Source: Maritimibacter alkaliphilus
GTDB taxonomy: Bacteria; Pseudomonadota; Alphaproteobacteria; Rhodobacterales; Rhodobacteraceae
Direction: 5' to 3'
DNA length: 64,000 nucleotides
NCBI RefSeq assembly: GCF_019801605.1
Contig: NZ_JAHVIT010000002.1
Coordinates: forward strand, 1,550,001 to 1,614,000
Shown: one piece after another, positions 1 to 8,221 of the stretch
Position numbering within the stretch: the stretch's first letter is position 1
Layout of the letters: every line of letters begins with the position of its first letter
Program-made: the position numbers and the translations under genes
The notes under the pieces: generated by a model
What the model saw: only the letters and a program-made list of their open reading frames with translations
Told to the model about the DNA's origin: nothing
Database searches by the model: none

Positions 1-66
1 CGGCAGGCGGGGGCTGCCCCCTGCGCCGGGAGGGACGCATGGGGCCGGCGGCACGGAACCGGTGTG

Positions 67-94
67 GAAAGGGACGGGGCCGGGGACGGCCCCG
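67..94 (-). terminator. Candidate terminator of the aldehyde dehydrogenase gene
   Basis: Read on the minus strand just after the stop codon at 112, a 7-bp perfect stem (GGGGCCG / CGGCCCC, loop TCCC) is followed by GTCCCTTTCC. The stem is strong but the T tract is short, so termination may be inefficient or the hairpin may only stabilise the 3' end. Confidence 0.4.
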
Positions 95-111
95 CCATCA
101 GGCGGCCGGGC

Positions 112-1635
112 TCAGAAGAAGCCCAGCTTGTTCGGGTTGTAAGAGACCAGCATGTTCTTGGTCTGCTGGTAGTGATCCAGCATCATCTTGTGGGTCTCCC
201 GCCCGATCCCGGACTGCTTGTACCCGCCGAAGGCCGCGTGGGCCGGGTAGGCGTGGTAGTTGTTCACCCAGACACGTCCGGCCTGGATCGAGCGGCCGAA
301 GCGGTAGCAGGTGTTCATGTCGCGCGACCAGACACCGGCGCCGAGGCCGTAGAGCGTGTCATTGGCGATGGCGAGCGCCTCGTCCTCGTCCTTGAAGGTC
401 GTGACCGAGACGACGGGGCCGAAGATTTCCTCCTGGAAGACGCGCATCTTGTTGTGGCCGCGCAGGATCGTCGGCTGCACGTAGTAGCCGCCCGCAAGAT
501 CGCCGCCGAGGTCCGCCGCCGCGCCGCCGGTCAGCACCTCCGCACCTTCCTGGCGCCCGATGTCGAAGTAGGAGAGGATCTTCTGCTGCTGCTCTTCCGA
601 GGCCTGCGCGCCCATCATCGTCTCGGCCACCCGCGGGTCACCCATCTTGATGGCGTTGGTCCGCGCAATGGCCCGCTCCATGAAGCGGTCGTAGATCGAC
701 TCGTGGATCAGCGCGCGGGACGGGCAGGTGCAGACCTCGCCCTGGTTCAGCGCGAAGAGCACGAAGCCCTCGATCGCCTTGTCGAAGAAGGCGTCATCCT
801 CGTTGGCCACGTCCTTGTGGAAGATGTTGGGCGACTTGCCCCCCAGTTCCAGCGTCACCGGGATCAGGTTCTCGGTCGCGTATTGCATGATCAGGCGGCC
901 GGTCGAGGTCTCGCCGGTGAAGGCGATCTTGGCGATGCGGGGGCTTTGCGCCAGCGGCTTGCCTGCCTCCAGCCCGAAGCCGTTCACGATGTTCAGCACG
1001 CCTGCGGGCAGTATGTCGGCGATCAGTTCGGCAAAGACCATGATCGTCGCCGGGGTCTGCTCCGCCGGTTTCAGCACGATGCAGTTGCCGGCGGCAAGGG
1101 CAGGGGCCATCTTCCATGCGGCCATCAGCAGCGGGAAGTTCCACGGGATGATCTGGCCGACCACGCCGAGCGGCTCATGGTAGTGGTAGGCCACGGTATC
1201 GGCGTCAATCTCCGACATGGTGCCTTCCTGTCCGCGCAGGACGCCGGCGAAGTAGCGGAAGTGGTCGACGGCCAGCGGCAGGTCGGCGGCCATCGTCTCG
1301 CGGATCGCCTTGCCGTTGTCCCAGGTCTCGCAGGTGGCGAGCAGTTCCAGGTTGGCCTCCAGCCGGTCCGCGATCTGCAGCAGGACGGCGGCGCGGGCGG
1401 CGGGGGCGGTGGCGCCCCAGGCGTCCTTGGCGGCATGGGCCGCGTCGAGGGCGAGGTTGATGTCATCCGCGTCGGAGCGGGCGATCTCGCAAATCTTGGC
1501 GCCGGTGATCGGCGTGGTGTTGTCGAAGTAGCGCCCGGCTTTCGGGGCAACGAACGTGCCGCCGATGAAGTTGTCATAGCGCTGCTTGAAGGGCGAGGCG
1601 AACTGCGTGCCTGCGGTCTGCGTCATCTCGTTCAT
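112..1635 (-). CDS. Aldehyde dehydrogenase, acetaldehyde (ExaC/AldB) type
   Basis: A 507-residue NAD(P)-dependent aldehyde dehydrogenase of normal family length, probably oxidising acetaldehyde or a similar short aldehyde to the acid in the cytoplasm. Visible motifs are the cofactor loop (VLKPAEQTP), the FTGETSTGR glycine segment, the general-base region LELGGKSPN and the catalytic [11 protein letters not shown] segment, with Cys302 as the expected nucleophile and Cys304 beside it. The double-Cys segment and the C-terminal NPNKLGFF ending resemble ExaC/AldB enzymes rather than betaine-aldehyde or succinate-semialdehyde enzymes. The reading frame extends upstream to 1716, but the ATG at 1635 follows GGAGGAAG at good spacing and matches the usual N-terminus. 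A palindromic operator lies 110 bp upstream and a GAF-Fis regulator follows. Substrate is inferred from family. Confidence 0.88.
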   Translation of the reverse strand: MNEMTQTAGTQFASPFKQRYDNFIGGTFVAPKAGRYFDNTTPITGAKICEIARSDADDINLALDAAHAAKDAWGATAPAARAAVLLQIADRLEANLELLATCETWDNGKAIRETMAADLPLAVDHFRYFAGVLRGQEGTMSEIDADTVAYHYHEPLGVVGQIIPWNFPLLMAAWKMAPALAAGNCIVLKPAEQTPATIMVFAELIADILPAGVLNIVNGFGLEAGKPLAQSPRIAKIAFTGETSTGRLIMQYATENLIPVTLELGGKSPNIFHKDVANEDDAFFDKAIEGFVLFALNQGEVCTCPSRALIHESIYDRFMERAIARTNAIKMGDPRVAETMMGAQASEEQQQKILSYFDIGRQEGAEVLTGGAAADLGGDLAGGYYVQPTILRGHNKMRVFQEEIFGPVVSVTTFKDEDEALAIANDTLYGLGAGVWSRDMNTCYRFGRSIQAGRVWVNNYHAYPAHAAFGGYKQSGIGRETHKMMLDHYQQTKNMLVSYNPNKLGFF

Positions 1636-1745
1636 GGTCTTCCTCCCAAATGACGAGGTCCGGACGCGGTGTCCGGAACACAAGGAGAGGATGACGTGGA
1701 GGGGCTGAGAGATCACTACACCCGAAAGGGGAGTATCCGGCCCCC

Positions 1746-1763
1746 TGTCTCAGCGGTGAGACA
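1746..1763. promoter_or_regulatory. Palindromic operator, likely UAS for the GAF-Fis regulator
   Basis: A perfect inverted repeat TGTCTCA-GCGG-TGAGACA lies between the regulator stop (1826) and the aldehyde dehydrogenase start (1635). It is the type of site bound by Fis-domain activators of the AcoR group. Its position about 110 bp upstream of the dehydrogenase start suits an activator site for that gene. I see no clear sigma-54 -24/-12 element between it and the gene. Confidence 0.55.
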
Positions 1764-1825
1764 CTTTTGGGTCGCTTCGACGCGGATCAGGCGGATCAGG
1801 CGGGGCGGGCGGCGGTTCGGGCCGC

Positions 1826-2818
1826 TCAGCCCTCGCCGATGCCGAGGCGGTTCATCCGGCGATAGAGCGTGGCGCGGCCCATGCCGAGCGCGCGTGCCGC
1901 GGCAGAGACATTGCCATCCGCCCGGGCCAGGGCCCGCACGATCGCGGCACGTTCGGCCCGGTCGAGGCCGGTCTCCGCCCCGTCGCGGCCCAGCAGGTCG
2001 GAGGCGGGGCGGGGCTTGATGCCGCCCTCCGCATCCAGCCCGAAGGTGCGGCGGGCTTCGCGCGTGGCCCCGATGACGAGGTCGTCCTTGTCCACCGCCA
2101 GAAGCGCGGCGCCCTCGGCGCTCTCGCCCTCGGCGGCGACGATCCGGGCGCGCGGGAAGGCGGCGCGGAAGAAATCGCCCTCGATCTGGCGGGCGGTCTG
2201 GGCGACGGTGGCCGCGATCAGCCGGTTGAACCCTTCCGTCTGATCGGCCCGGGCGGAGGAGACATCGAGCGCGGCCAGCAGCCGCCCGTCGGGCCCGTGG
2301 ATCGGCGCGTCGAGGCAGGACATCGCGGTGTTGCGGGCATAGAAGTGGTCTTCGCGATGGATGATCACCTGCCGCCGTTCGGCAAGGCAGGTGCCGATCC
2401 CGTTGGTGCCCTCGGCGGCCTCGCTCCAGTCGGCGCCCTCCCAGAGCCCCCATTCCCGGAACACCGGGGCATCGGCCTCGCGGCAGCGCGTTTCCAGCAC
2501 GACACCTTGGGCATCGGTGAGCAGCACGCCACAGCCGGACCCGCCGACAAGCTGGAACAACTGGTCGAGGCGCGGGGTGGCCAGTTGCAGGAAATCGTCA
2601 AGCGCCGCGCGACGGTCGCCAAGCGAGGTTGCCTCCACCCGGCCGGGGGCACGGCGTTCCCCGGGATCGAGCCCGTGCTTCTCCAGCGAGCGCCGCCAGG
2701 AGGCCGCCAGCCGCGAGCGGGCCGCCGCGGAGTTCGACTGCGCGGTTTCATAGACCCGGTCGATATGCCGACCGGTCCCGGCGCCCTTCCGGGCTCCACT
2801 CTGGGCACCATGATGCAC
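1826..2818 (-). CDS. GAF domain / Fis-type HTH transcriptional regulator without AAA+ domain
   Basis: A 330-residue AcoR-like regulator. The N-terminal part contains a conserved AcoR-type start (SWRRSLEKHGLDP) followed by a GAF-like sensory domain at roughly residues 60-190. A PAS-like stretch is possible around 220-270. The last ~45 residues form a Fis-type helix-turn-helix (GNVSAAARALGMGRATLYRRM). The central sigma-54-activating AAA+ module (GAFTGA, Walker A) found in full-length AcoR is absent, so it cannot act as a classical enhancer-binding ATPase. The start is GTG at 2818, preceded by GGGGGAGGAG at 7-nt spacing. It sits upstream of the aldehyde dehydrogenase in the same orientation and probably controls it through the palindrome at 1746-1763. 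The likely inducer is an alcohol, aldehyde or acetoin-like compound, by inference only. Confidence 0.8.
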   Translation of the reverse strand: MHHGAQSGARKGAGTGRHIDRVYETAQSNSAAARSRLAASWRRSLEKHGLDPGERRAPGRVEATSLGDRRAALDDFLQLATPRLDQLFQLVGGSGCGVLLTDAQGVVLETRCREADAPVFREWGLWEGADWSEAAEGTNGIGTCLAERRQVIIHREDHFYARNTAMSCLDAPIHGPDGRLLAALDVSSARADQTEGFNRLIAATVAQTARQIEGDFFRAAFPRARIVAAEGESAEGAALLAVDKDDLVIGATREARRTFGLDAEGGIKPRPASDLLGRDGAETGLDRAERAAIVRALARADGNVSAAARALGMGRATLYRRMNRLGIGEG

Positions 2819-3203
2819 GGGCGTACTCCTCCCCCGTCTGGTCTGCGTCCTGTCGCCGCGCAGGCCCTCATCGGCAGCCGCCGGGGCGAAAGACCTGTGC
2901 GAAGCGTGCCCCCGCTCCTCCAGCAGGGGTACCCAAGGATGCTAGTCCCCGCGCCGCAGTCTGGCAAGCGGGCGCTCCTGCACTGCGGCGCAACGGCGCT
3001 CAATGGCCGCGATGCGGCGCAAGGTATTGAAAATATGTCGTATATCTCGTGCGGCGTTTCTCTTGTTACCGCCGCGGCATGTCCCTGCGGCAGGCGGAAG
3101 GCTGTCACGCAGGCATGAACATACCGTGAATGTGTCCTGTGACACTGGTACACAGGCCGTGACCTCTTATTTTCCAAGCTTTGAAGCCATTTCCGGGGGA
3201 CAT
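2819..3203. other. Divergent intergenic region with a dyad near 3132-3156
   Basis: 385 bp between divergent genes, with no convincing small gene. Nested inverted repeats occur here: GTGTC-CTGT-GACAC (3132-3145), and CCTGTG paired with CACAGG (3136-3156). They could be an operator for the downstream membrane-protein pair. The stretch around 3025-3050 is locally AT-rich. A promoter is expected here but I cannot place -35/-10 boxes confidently. Confidence 0.3.
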
Positions 3204-4583
3204 ATGACCAATACGAGCGACCGCGGCGCCCGCATGGCGCGCGAACTGGAGGGCCACCTCGGCTGGCTCGACAGTTTCACCGGGGCTGCGCTGGGCGTGC
3301 TGTCGGTGGCGTCGGGCATCTACACCTACCTCGGTGTCTCCTCGCTGCTGGATGGCGACGGGGCCATGACGGCCTTCGCGGCGATCGCCTATTCGATCGC
3401 GGTCTCCACGGGCATCTTCGTCTTCTGGTCCTACATGATGCGGCTCTTCCCGGCGATGCGCACCGCGCGTTCGCGCATGGGGCTCTTGGGCGCCATGGGG
3501 CTGGGCAGCCTCGCCATCGTTGCCATGTCGTCCTGGCTGAACGCGGCGGCACTGGCGGGTGCGGCGGCGGTTGAGCAGCACCTGGCGGAGACGGTGCAGG
3601 ACTACCAGGCCTCGCTGGAGCGCGCCCACGAGATCGCGATCTCGGCGCAGGGGCTGGAGCGCGACGTAGCCCGGGTGCGCCAGAGCTTCGAAGACCTCTC
3701 GGAGCAGGAGGCGGCGGGCACGCTCTCGGGCCTCGCGGGCCGGGGCGCGGTCTTCCGGGTGCTGCGGCAGAAGTCGGCGGAGCTGACGGCGCTGGAAAGC
3801 CAGATCGCCGCGCAGGAGCCGGCCATCAGCAGCGCCTTCGTCGAGGGCAACGCGCTGCTGTCGCGGATGCGCGCGCTGACGGTGGAGCCGGGCCCGGTCG
3901 AGGCGCGGTCGGTCGAATTCTCGGAACAGGCGGTGCAGCTGGCGGGGCTCATCACGCGGCTACGGCAGCTTTCCGTGGCGCAGCTGGTGGAGCGCGCGGC
4001 CCAGGACCTCTCGGCCTCGGTGGTGCTGCCGGAACTGGACGGGCGGACCGAGGCGAACCGCACTGACCAGTCGGCCACGATCTCCTCGGTGCTGGAGGTG
4101 CTGGCGCAGCGGGCCGAGACCCTGCGCAGCGCCGCGGCAGAGGTGCTTGCCATGCCGCCGCCCGCCGAGACGACCTATACGCCGGTCTCTGCCGCCGATG
4201 CGGTGATCCTCTATGCGGGCAACTTCATTCCCAGCTGGGCCGGGGCCATCGCCATCGACCTGCTGCCGGCGGTGCTGGTGCTGATCGTGGCGATCACGCA
4301 GGGCGCCATCCGCCATGGCCGCGAGGGCGCGCCGATCGAGGATACGATGACGATCGCGGAACTGCGCGCGGCGCTCCATGCGGCGCGGGACGTGGACCGG
4401 GCGTTCCTCGCGACGGAGACGGCCAGCCTAGGCAGGGGCGTGGAGCCGGTGGGGCCTGCCTCATCCGGGTATCGGTCAGACCAGACGGCAGAGGAGGTCT
4501 CGACTCAGGCTGGTTCCGATGCGGAGGCCTCCAGCGAGCGGACGACCCCGCCGCGCGATCCCTCGGCCGGGGGCACGGCATGA
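3204..4583 (+). CDS. Hypothetical membrane protein with central coiled coil
   Basis: A 459-residue protein I do not recognise. Three hydrophobic segments lie in the first ~120 residues (around 25-50, 55-80 and 90-115). A long charged, helical, probably coiled-coil region follows (about 120-330, rich in Glu, Ala, Gln and Arg). A fourth membrane segment (AIAIDLLPAVLVLIVAI) is near residue 355, before a polar C-terminal tail. The topology suggests a membrane-anchored protein with a large soluble middle domain. The ATG at 3204 follows GGGGGA, and the longer in-frame extension to 3003 looks non-coding. Its stop overlaps the next start (ATGA at 4580-4583), so the two proteins are translationally coupled and probably work together, for example as a membrane platform and its periplasmic ClpP-fold partner. 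Confidence 0.75.
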   Translation: MTNTSDRGARMARELEGHLGWLDSFTGAALGVLSVASGIYTYLGVSSLLDGDGAMTAFAAIAYSIAVSTGIFVFWSYMMRLFPAMRTARSRMGLLGAMGLGSLAIVAMSSWLNAAALAGAAAVEQHLAETVQDYQASLERAHEIAISAQGLERDVARVRQSFEDLSEQEAAGTLSGLAGRGAVFRVLRQKSAELTALESQIAAQEPAISSAFVEGNALLSRMRALTVEPGPVEARSVEFSEQAVQLAGLITRLRQLSVAQLVERAAQDLSASVVLPELDGRTEANRTDQSATISSVLEVLAQRAETLRSAAAEVLAMPPPAETTYTPVSAADAVILYAGNFIPSWAGAIAIDLLPAVLVLIVAITQGAIRHGREGAPIEDTMTIAELRAALHAARDVDRAFLATETASLGRGVEPVGPASSGYRSDQTAEEVSTQAGSDAEASSERTTPPRDPSAGGTA

Positions 4584-5314
4584 TCAGCGATCAGGAAAAG
4601 TTCCGCCCGATCCGGCGGATGCTGACCGGCGTGCTGGCAGTGCAGCTGGTGATCGCGGCCTTCCTCTTCCTCGGCGACGTGGGGCGCGATTTCGTCCTGC
4701 CCTCGCGCGGGCCCGCCGCGCCGGAATTCGACCGGCCCACGCGGCCCGGCGACCAGACCCGGCGGTATGACCCGACCCTGCCCTCGGGCCCGGGTGTCGA
4801 GACCGGCCCGATGCCGGAGCGGTTGATCCTCGAACGGGTGGATGACGACACCGCGCTGCTGACCGGCAAGATCGAACCGGGCGACGGGGCGCGGATTGCC
4901 AAGCAGATCGCGGCCTCCGAGGCAGGGACGATCCTGCTGCATTCGCCCGGCGGCTCTGTCCGCGATGCGATGGAACTGGGCCGCGCCCTGCGGCAGGCGG
5001 GCAAGGCCACGGCGATGCGCGAGGGCGATGTCTGCCTCTCGGCCTGTCCCTACATCTTTGCCGCCGGGACCGAGCGGCAGGCGGAGGAGGGCGCCCGCAT
5101 CGGGCTGCACCAGCATTACTACGGCGAGAACACGCTGCTGCCCGCCTTCCTCGCGGTGCAGGATATCCAGCGCGGGCAGGGCGAGGTGATGGAATACCTC
5201 GAGGAGATGGGCGTGGACCCGATGCTCATGGCCCCGGGCCTCGCCACGCCGCCGCAGTCGATCTACCTGCTGAGCCGCGAGGAGATGGAGCGCTATGATC
5301 TCGTGACGTCCTGA
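4580..5314 (+). CDS. ClpP/crotonase-fold periplasmic protein (COG3904-like)
   Basis: A 244-residue protein with an N-terminal signal anchor (hydrophobic residues 17-31), a proline-rich linker to about residue 75, and a ClpP-like domain behind it. The domain shows the oxyanion-type HSPGGSV motif (121-127), a candidate nucleophile Ser154 in VCLSACP and a candidate histidine at 177 in IGLHQHY, as in membrane-tethered ClpP-like serine proteases. Cys152 and Cys156 flank the serine and could form a disulfide in the periplasm. No substrate is known. It is coupled by a 4-bp overlap to the upstream coiled-coil membrane protein, which may be a partner, scaffold or substrate. Proteolytic activity is inferred from fold and motifs only. 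Confidence 0.72.
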   Translation: MISDQEKFRPIRRMLTGVLAVQLVIAAFLFLGDVGRDFVLPSRGPAAPEFDRPTRPGDQTRRYDPTLPSGPGVETGPMPERLILERVDDDTALLTGKIEPGDGARIAKQIAASEAGTILLHSPGGSVRDAMELGRALRQAGKATAMREGDVCLSACPYIFAAGTERQAEEGARIGLHQHYYGENTLLPAFLAVQDIQRGQGEVMEYLEEMGVDPMLMAPGLATPPQSIYLLSREEMERYDLVTS

Positions 5315-5356
5315 GCGCGGCCCCGCGGGCTGCGGGGGAGGCGGGACGGCACGAAC

Positions 5357-5387
5357 AAAAGAAGGCCCGCGCAGGGGGCGGGCCTTC
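5357..5387 (-). terminator. Rho-independent terminator of the ABC exporter gene
   Basis: A perfect 10-bp stem (GAAGGCCCGC / GCGGGCCTTC, 7-nt loop) at 5361-5387 is followed on the minus strand by TTTTG. It therefore reads as a terminator for the minus-strand gene ending at 5444. The stem could also slow plus-strand transcription from the ClpP-fold gene. Confidence 0.75.
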
Positions 5388-5443
5388 GGAGACGGTGGGG
5401 GGCTGGGGCAGGCGGCGAGAGCCGCGCCCGGGACGGCCGCCGC

Positions 5444-7309
5444 TCAGCCCTGCCCCTGGGCGATGCCGCCGAACTGCTGGTCATAGAGTGCCCGGAACGG
5501 ACCGGGGCGCAGCAGCAGGTTCTGCGGGCTGCCCGACTGGACCACGCGGCCCGCGTCGATGACGTGGATCTGGTCCGCCTCCATCACGGTCGAGAGCCGG
5601 TGCGCGATCACGATGGTCGTCGTGTTCTGGCTGATCCGGGCGAGGGCCTCCTTGATGAGCCTTTCAGACGTGGCGTCGAGGGCGCTGGTGGCCTCGTCCA
5701 GCAGCAGGATGCTGCCGCCGCGCAGGAAGGCGCGCGCAATCGCCAGCCGCTGACGCTGCCCGCCGGAGAGGAAGGCGCCGTTCTCGCCGACCTCGGTGTA
5801 GTAGCCCTGCGGCAGCGCGGTGATGAAGTCATGCGCATTGGCCTCCTTCGCGGCGGCGATGACGTCCTCCTCGCTGGCGTCGGGGCGCGCGAGGCGGAGG
5901 TTGTTCATCACCGTGGTGGAGAAGAGGAAGGTATCCTGCCCGACGTAGGACAGCCGCTGGTGCAGCGACTTGGCGGTCACGTCGCGCAGGTCCACGCCGT
6001 CGACGCTGACCACGCCGCCGGTGGGGTCGTAGAGCCGCATCAGCAGGTTGAGGATCGTCGACTTGCCGCTGCCCGACGCGCCGACGAGCGCCGTGGTCTG
6101 GCCGGCGGGGAAGGTCAGGTCGATGCCGTCCAGCACCGGCGTCTTGTCGCGGTAGCCGAAGCGGACGTCCTTCATCTCGACCGCGCCGGGGCCGGCGGGC
6201 AGGGCGCGGGCATCTGCCGGATCCTCGACGGTGAGGGGCTGGTCGATCAGGTCGAACATCATCCGCAGCGGCACGATCAGGCCCTCGATCCGCACCCGCA
6301 TCCGGGTCAGCCGCTTGGCCGGCTCATAGGCCATCAGCAGCGCGGTGATGAAGGACATCAGCTGCCCCGGCGTGGTCGGCTGGCCGTCGACGAAGTCGAT
6401 CGCGCTGATCAGCACCACGGCCGCGATCACGAGGCCCGAAAGCGTCTCGATCAGGGGCGAGGTGATGGCGTTCAGCCGCGCCACGGCGTTGGAGCGCTTC
6501 TCCACCTGCCGCACGGCGCCGTCCATGTGGCGCGACATCTGCGGCTCCAGCCCGAAGAGCTTGATGATCTGGAACCCTTTCGCCGTCTCCTGCGTGACCT
6601 TCACGATCTCGGTCAGCGAGGCGGTCTCCTTCTCGACGATGGTGCGGACCTTCTTGAGGATCGTGCGCACACCCAGCAGCACGATGGGCCCGCCCACCAG
6701 CGAGACGAGGGTCAGCAGCGGCTGCTGCCAGAACATGACGAAGATCAGACCGATCAGCGTCAGCAGGTCGCGCACGAAGGAGGTGACGACGAGGTCGATC
6801 ATCTGCCGCGCGTTCTGCGCGCTGCGGGTCGTGTGCAGCAGCAGGTTGGAGGATTCGTTGACGTTGAAGAAGCTCACGCTCTGCGCCAGCAGGCGGTCGT
6901 AGAACTTCATCTGCAGCATCGCCACCAGCCGGTTGCCCGCGCGGGTCATGAAGACCGTCTGCACGTAGGTGGCGATGCCCTTGACGGTGAAGATCGCGGC
7001 CACGGCGATGGCGACGTACAAGACGCGCTGCCGGTTCTCGGTGTCGCTCATGGCATCGACGATGCCTTCCATCACCCAGGCCGTCAGGGCAGAGCCCGCG
7101 GCGGCCACGATCATGGCGATGATGGCGATGGCGTAGGTGCCGGCCTGCGTCGTCAGGCCGGTCATCACCAGCCGCCGGACGAAGTTCTTGTTCGTCTCCT
7201 CCTTCAGGCTCGCACGGGCGGGCTTGGCGTTCGGGGCGTCCGACGCGGGAACAAGAACGGGTTCGGGGGCGGGGCTGCCGGATGCGGCCCTGTCGGGGGT
7301 TTCTGGCAT
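5444..7309 (-). CDS. ABC transporter, fused permease-ATPase (MsbA/exporter type)
   Basis: A 621-residue half-transporter of the exporter class. A charged, proline-rich N-terminal tail (~45 residues) precedes the six-helix transmembrane domain (about 55-350) and a nucleotide-binding domain. The latter carries Walker A (GASGSGKST, near residue 411), the signature LSGGQRQR (near 514), Walker B ILLLDEATSALD (near 536) and the switch histidine in IVIAHRLST. It should homodimerise in the inner membrane and flip or export a lipid or drug-like molecule. Sequence alone does not say whether it is the essential MsbA lipid A flippase or one of the paralogous multidrug exporters common in this group. It stands alone, with a good terminator downstream. 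Confidence 0.85.
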   Translation of the reverse strand: MPETPDRAASGSPAPEPVLVPASDAPNAKPARASLKEETNKNFVRRLVMTGLTTQAGTYAIAIIAMIVAAAGSALTAWVMEGIVDAMSDTENRQRVLYVAIAVAAIFTVKGIATYVQTVFMTRAGNRLVAMLQMKFYDRLLAQSVSFFNVNESSNLLLHTTRSAQNARQMIDLVVTSFVRDLLTLIGLIFVMFWQQPLLTLVSLVGGPIVLLGVRTILKKVRTIVEKETASLTEIVKVTQETAKGFQIIKLFGLEPQMSRHMDGAVRQVEKRSNAVARLNAITSPLIETLSGLVIAAVVLISAIDFVDGQPTTPGQLMSFITALLMAYEPAKRLTRMRVRIEGLIVPLRMMFDLIDQPLTVEDPADARALPAGPGAVEMKDVRFGYRDKTPVLDGIDLTFPAGQTTALVGASGSGKSTILNLLMRLYDPTGGVVSVDGVDLRDVTAKSLHQRLSYVGQDTFLFSTTVMNNLRLARPDASEEDVIAAAKEANAHDFITALPQGYYTEVGENGAFLSGGQRQRLAIARAFLRGGSILLLDEATSALDATSERLIKEALARISQNTTTIVIAHRLSTVMEADQIHVIDAGRVVQSGSPQNLLLRPGPFRALYDQQFGGIAQGQG

Positions 7310-7619
7310 GTCTAGGTCGTCTCATTGCCCCGGGGAGGCGGGGCTGGGGATGGGGCGTGCGCTTTGGCCCGGGGGCCTCGGGGCGGTTGTCGGTACCGTC
7401 TTGCTGGCCGGCGCAGGGGCGCTGGCCGGCAAGGCGGAGGCCGTCTATCTCTGGAGAGACGATAGCAGGCCGATCCAGATACGCACAACATCAGGTTGTC
7501 CGACGCTGCGGCCACCCTTGAAAGCGTCCGCCTACTTGGGGCCTGCGCGGCGCCCTGTCCATGCCGCGCGCCGCGACATGCCGGCCGTGACCGTCACATT
7601 CGCGTGAAAGCAAACCGTC
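7310..7619. other. Intergenic region, nothing recognised
   Basis: 310 bp between the start of the ABC exporter gene and the 3' end of putR. Open frames crossing it are short, have no ribosome-binding site and mirror neighbouring coding frames. A promoter for the exporter is expected near 7310-7400 but no strong boxes are visible. Confidence 0.3.
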
Positions 7620-8111
7620 TCAGGCCGTCATGGCCGCGTCCTTGACGCTCTCCATCGCCATGTAGGTCGAGGTATGCGCCACATGCGGCAGGGCCGACAA
7701 TTGCTCGCCGAGGAAGCGCCGGTAGGCGGTGATGTCCCGCGTGCGGATCTTCACGATATAGTCGAAGCCGCCGGCGATCATGTGGCACTGCTCGACCTCC
7801 GGCAGGCGCGCGATCGCGGTGTTGAACTCCTTCAGCGCCCGTTCCGTGGTGTCGCGCAGCTTCACCTCGACGAAGGCCACGTTCTCCAGCCCCAGCATCA
7901 CCGGGTCGAGCTGTGCCCGGTAGCCGAGGATGTAGCCCTCCGCTTCCAGCCGCCGGATGCGCGCGGCGCAGGGCGTCTTGGAGAGGCCCACCTCGGCCGC
8001 CAGATCGGTCACGGTGATCCGGGCATTGTGACTCAGCGTGTCGAGAATCCGGCGGTCCAGCGCGTCAAGATCACTGCGAGCGACCCACGGGTCTGTCATT
8101 TTCTCTGCCAT
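7620..8111 (-). CDS. putR: Lrp/AsnC-family regulator of proline catabolism
   Basis: A 163-residue Lrp-family protein. Residues ~14-75 form the AsnC-type winged HTH (LDRRILDTLSHNARITVTDLA), and residues ~80-150 form the RAM/effector-binding domain that assembles octamers. It is divergent from putA with only 110 bp between them, the classical arrangement of PutR, which activates putA when proline is present. The symbol is therefore based on context plus family. Start is ATG at 8111; a second in-frame ATG at 8099 is possible. Because the adjacent PutA lacks its own DNA-binding domain, this protein is the obvious regulator. Confidence 0.85.
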   Translation of the reverse strand: MAEKMTDPWVARSDLDALDRRILDTLSHNARITVTDLAAEVGLSKTPCAARIRRLEAEGYILGYRAQLDPVMLGLENVAFVEVKLRDTTERALKEFNTAIARLPEVEQCHMIAGGFDYIVKIRTRDITAYRRFLGEQLSALPHVAHTSTYMAMESVKDAAMTA

Positions 8112-8148
8112 GTGGCCTCACAAAGGTCATTTCGCCTATGATTTGACG

Positions 8149-8163
8149 ATTTTCGGAGAAAAT
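8149..8163. promoter_or_regulatory. Palindromic operator in the putR-putA intergenic region
   Basis: ATTTTC-GGA-GAAAAT is a perfect 6-bp inverted repeat with an AT-rich flank, of the size and composition bound by Lrp/AsnC regulators. A TTGACG hexamer at 8144-8149 runs into it. It lies about 38 bp from the putR start and 73 bp from the putA start, so one site could serve both genes. Confidence 0.5.
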
Positions 8164-8221
8164 GGAAGTCTTCAATCTGCGATACTAGAGACAAATGCCC
8201 CTCTCACCGATGGAGCCCTCC

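Noticed and set aside
7137-7607. A 156-codon plus-strand frame covering the ABC exporter start and the following gap
   Set aside because: No ribosome-binding site, half of it antisense to the exporter, and no recognisable protein features.
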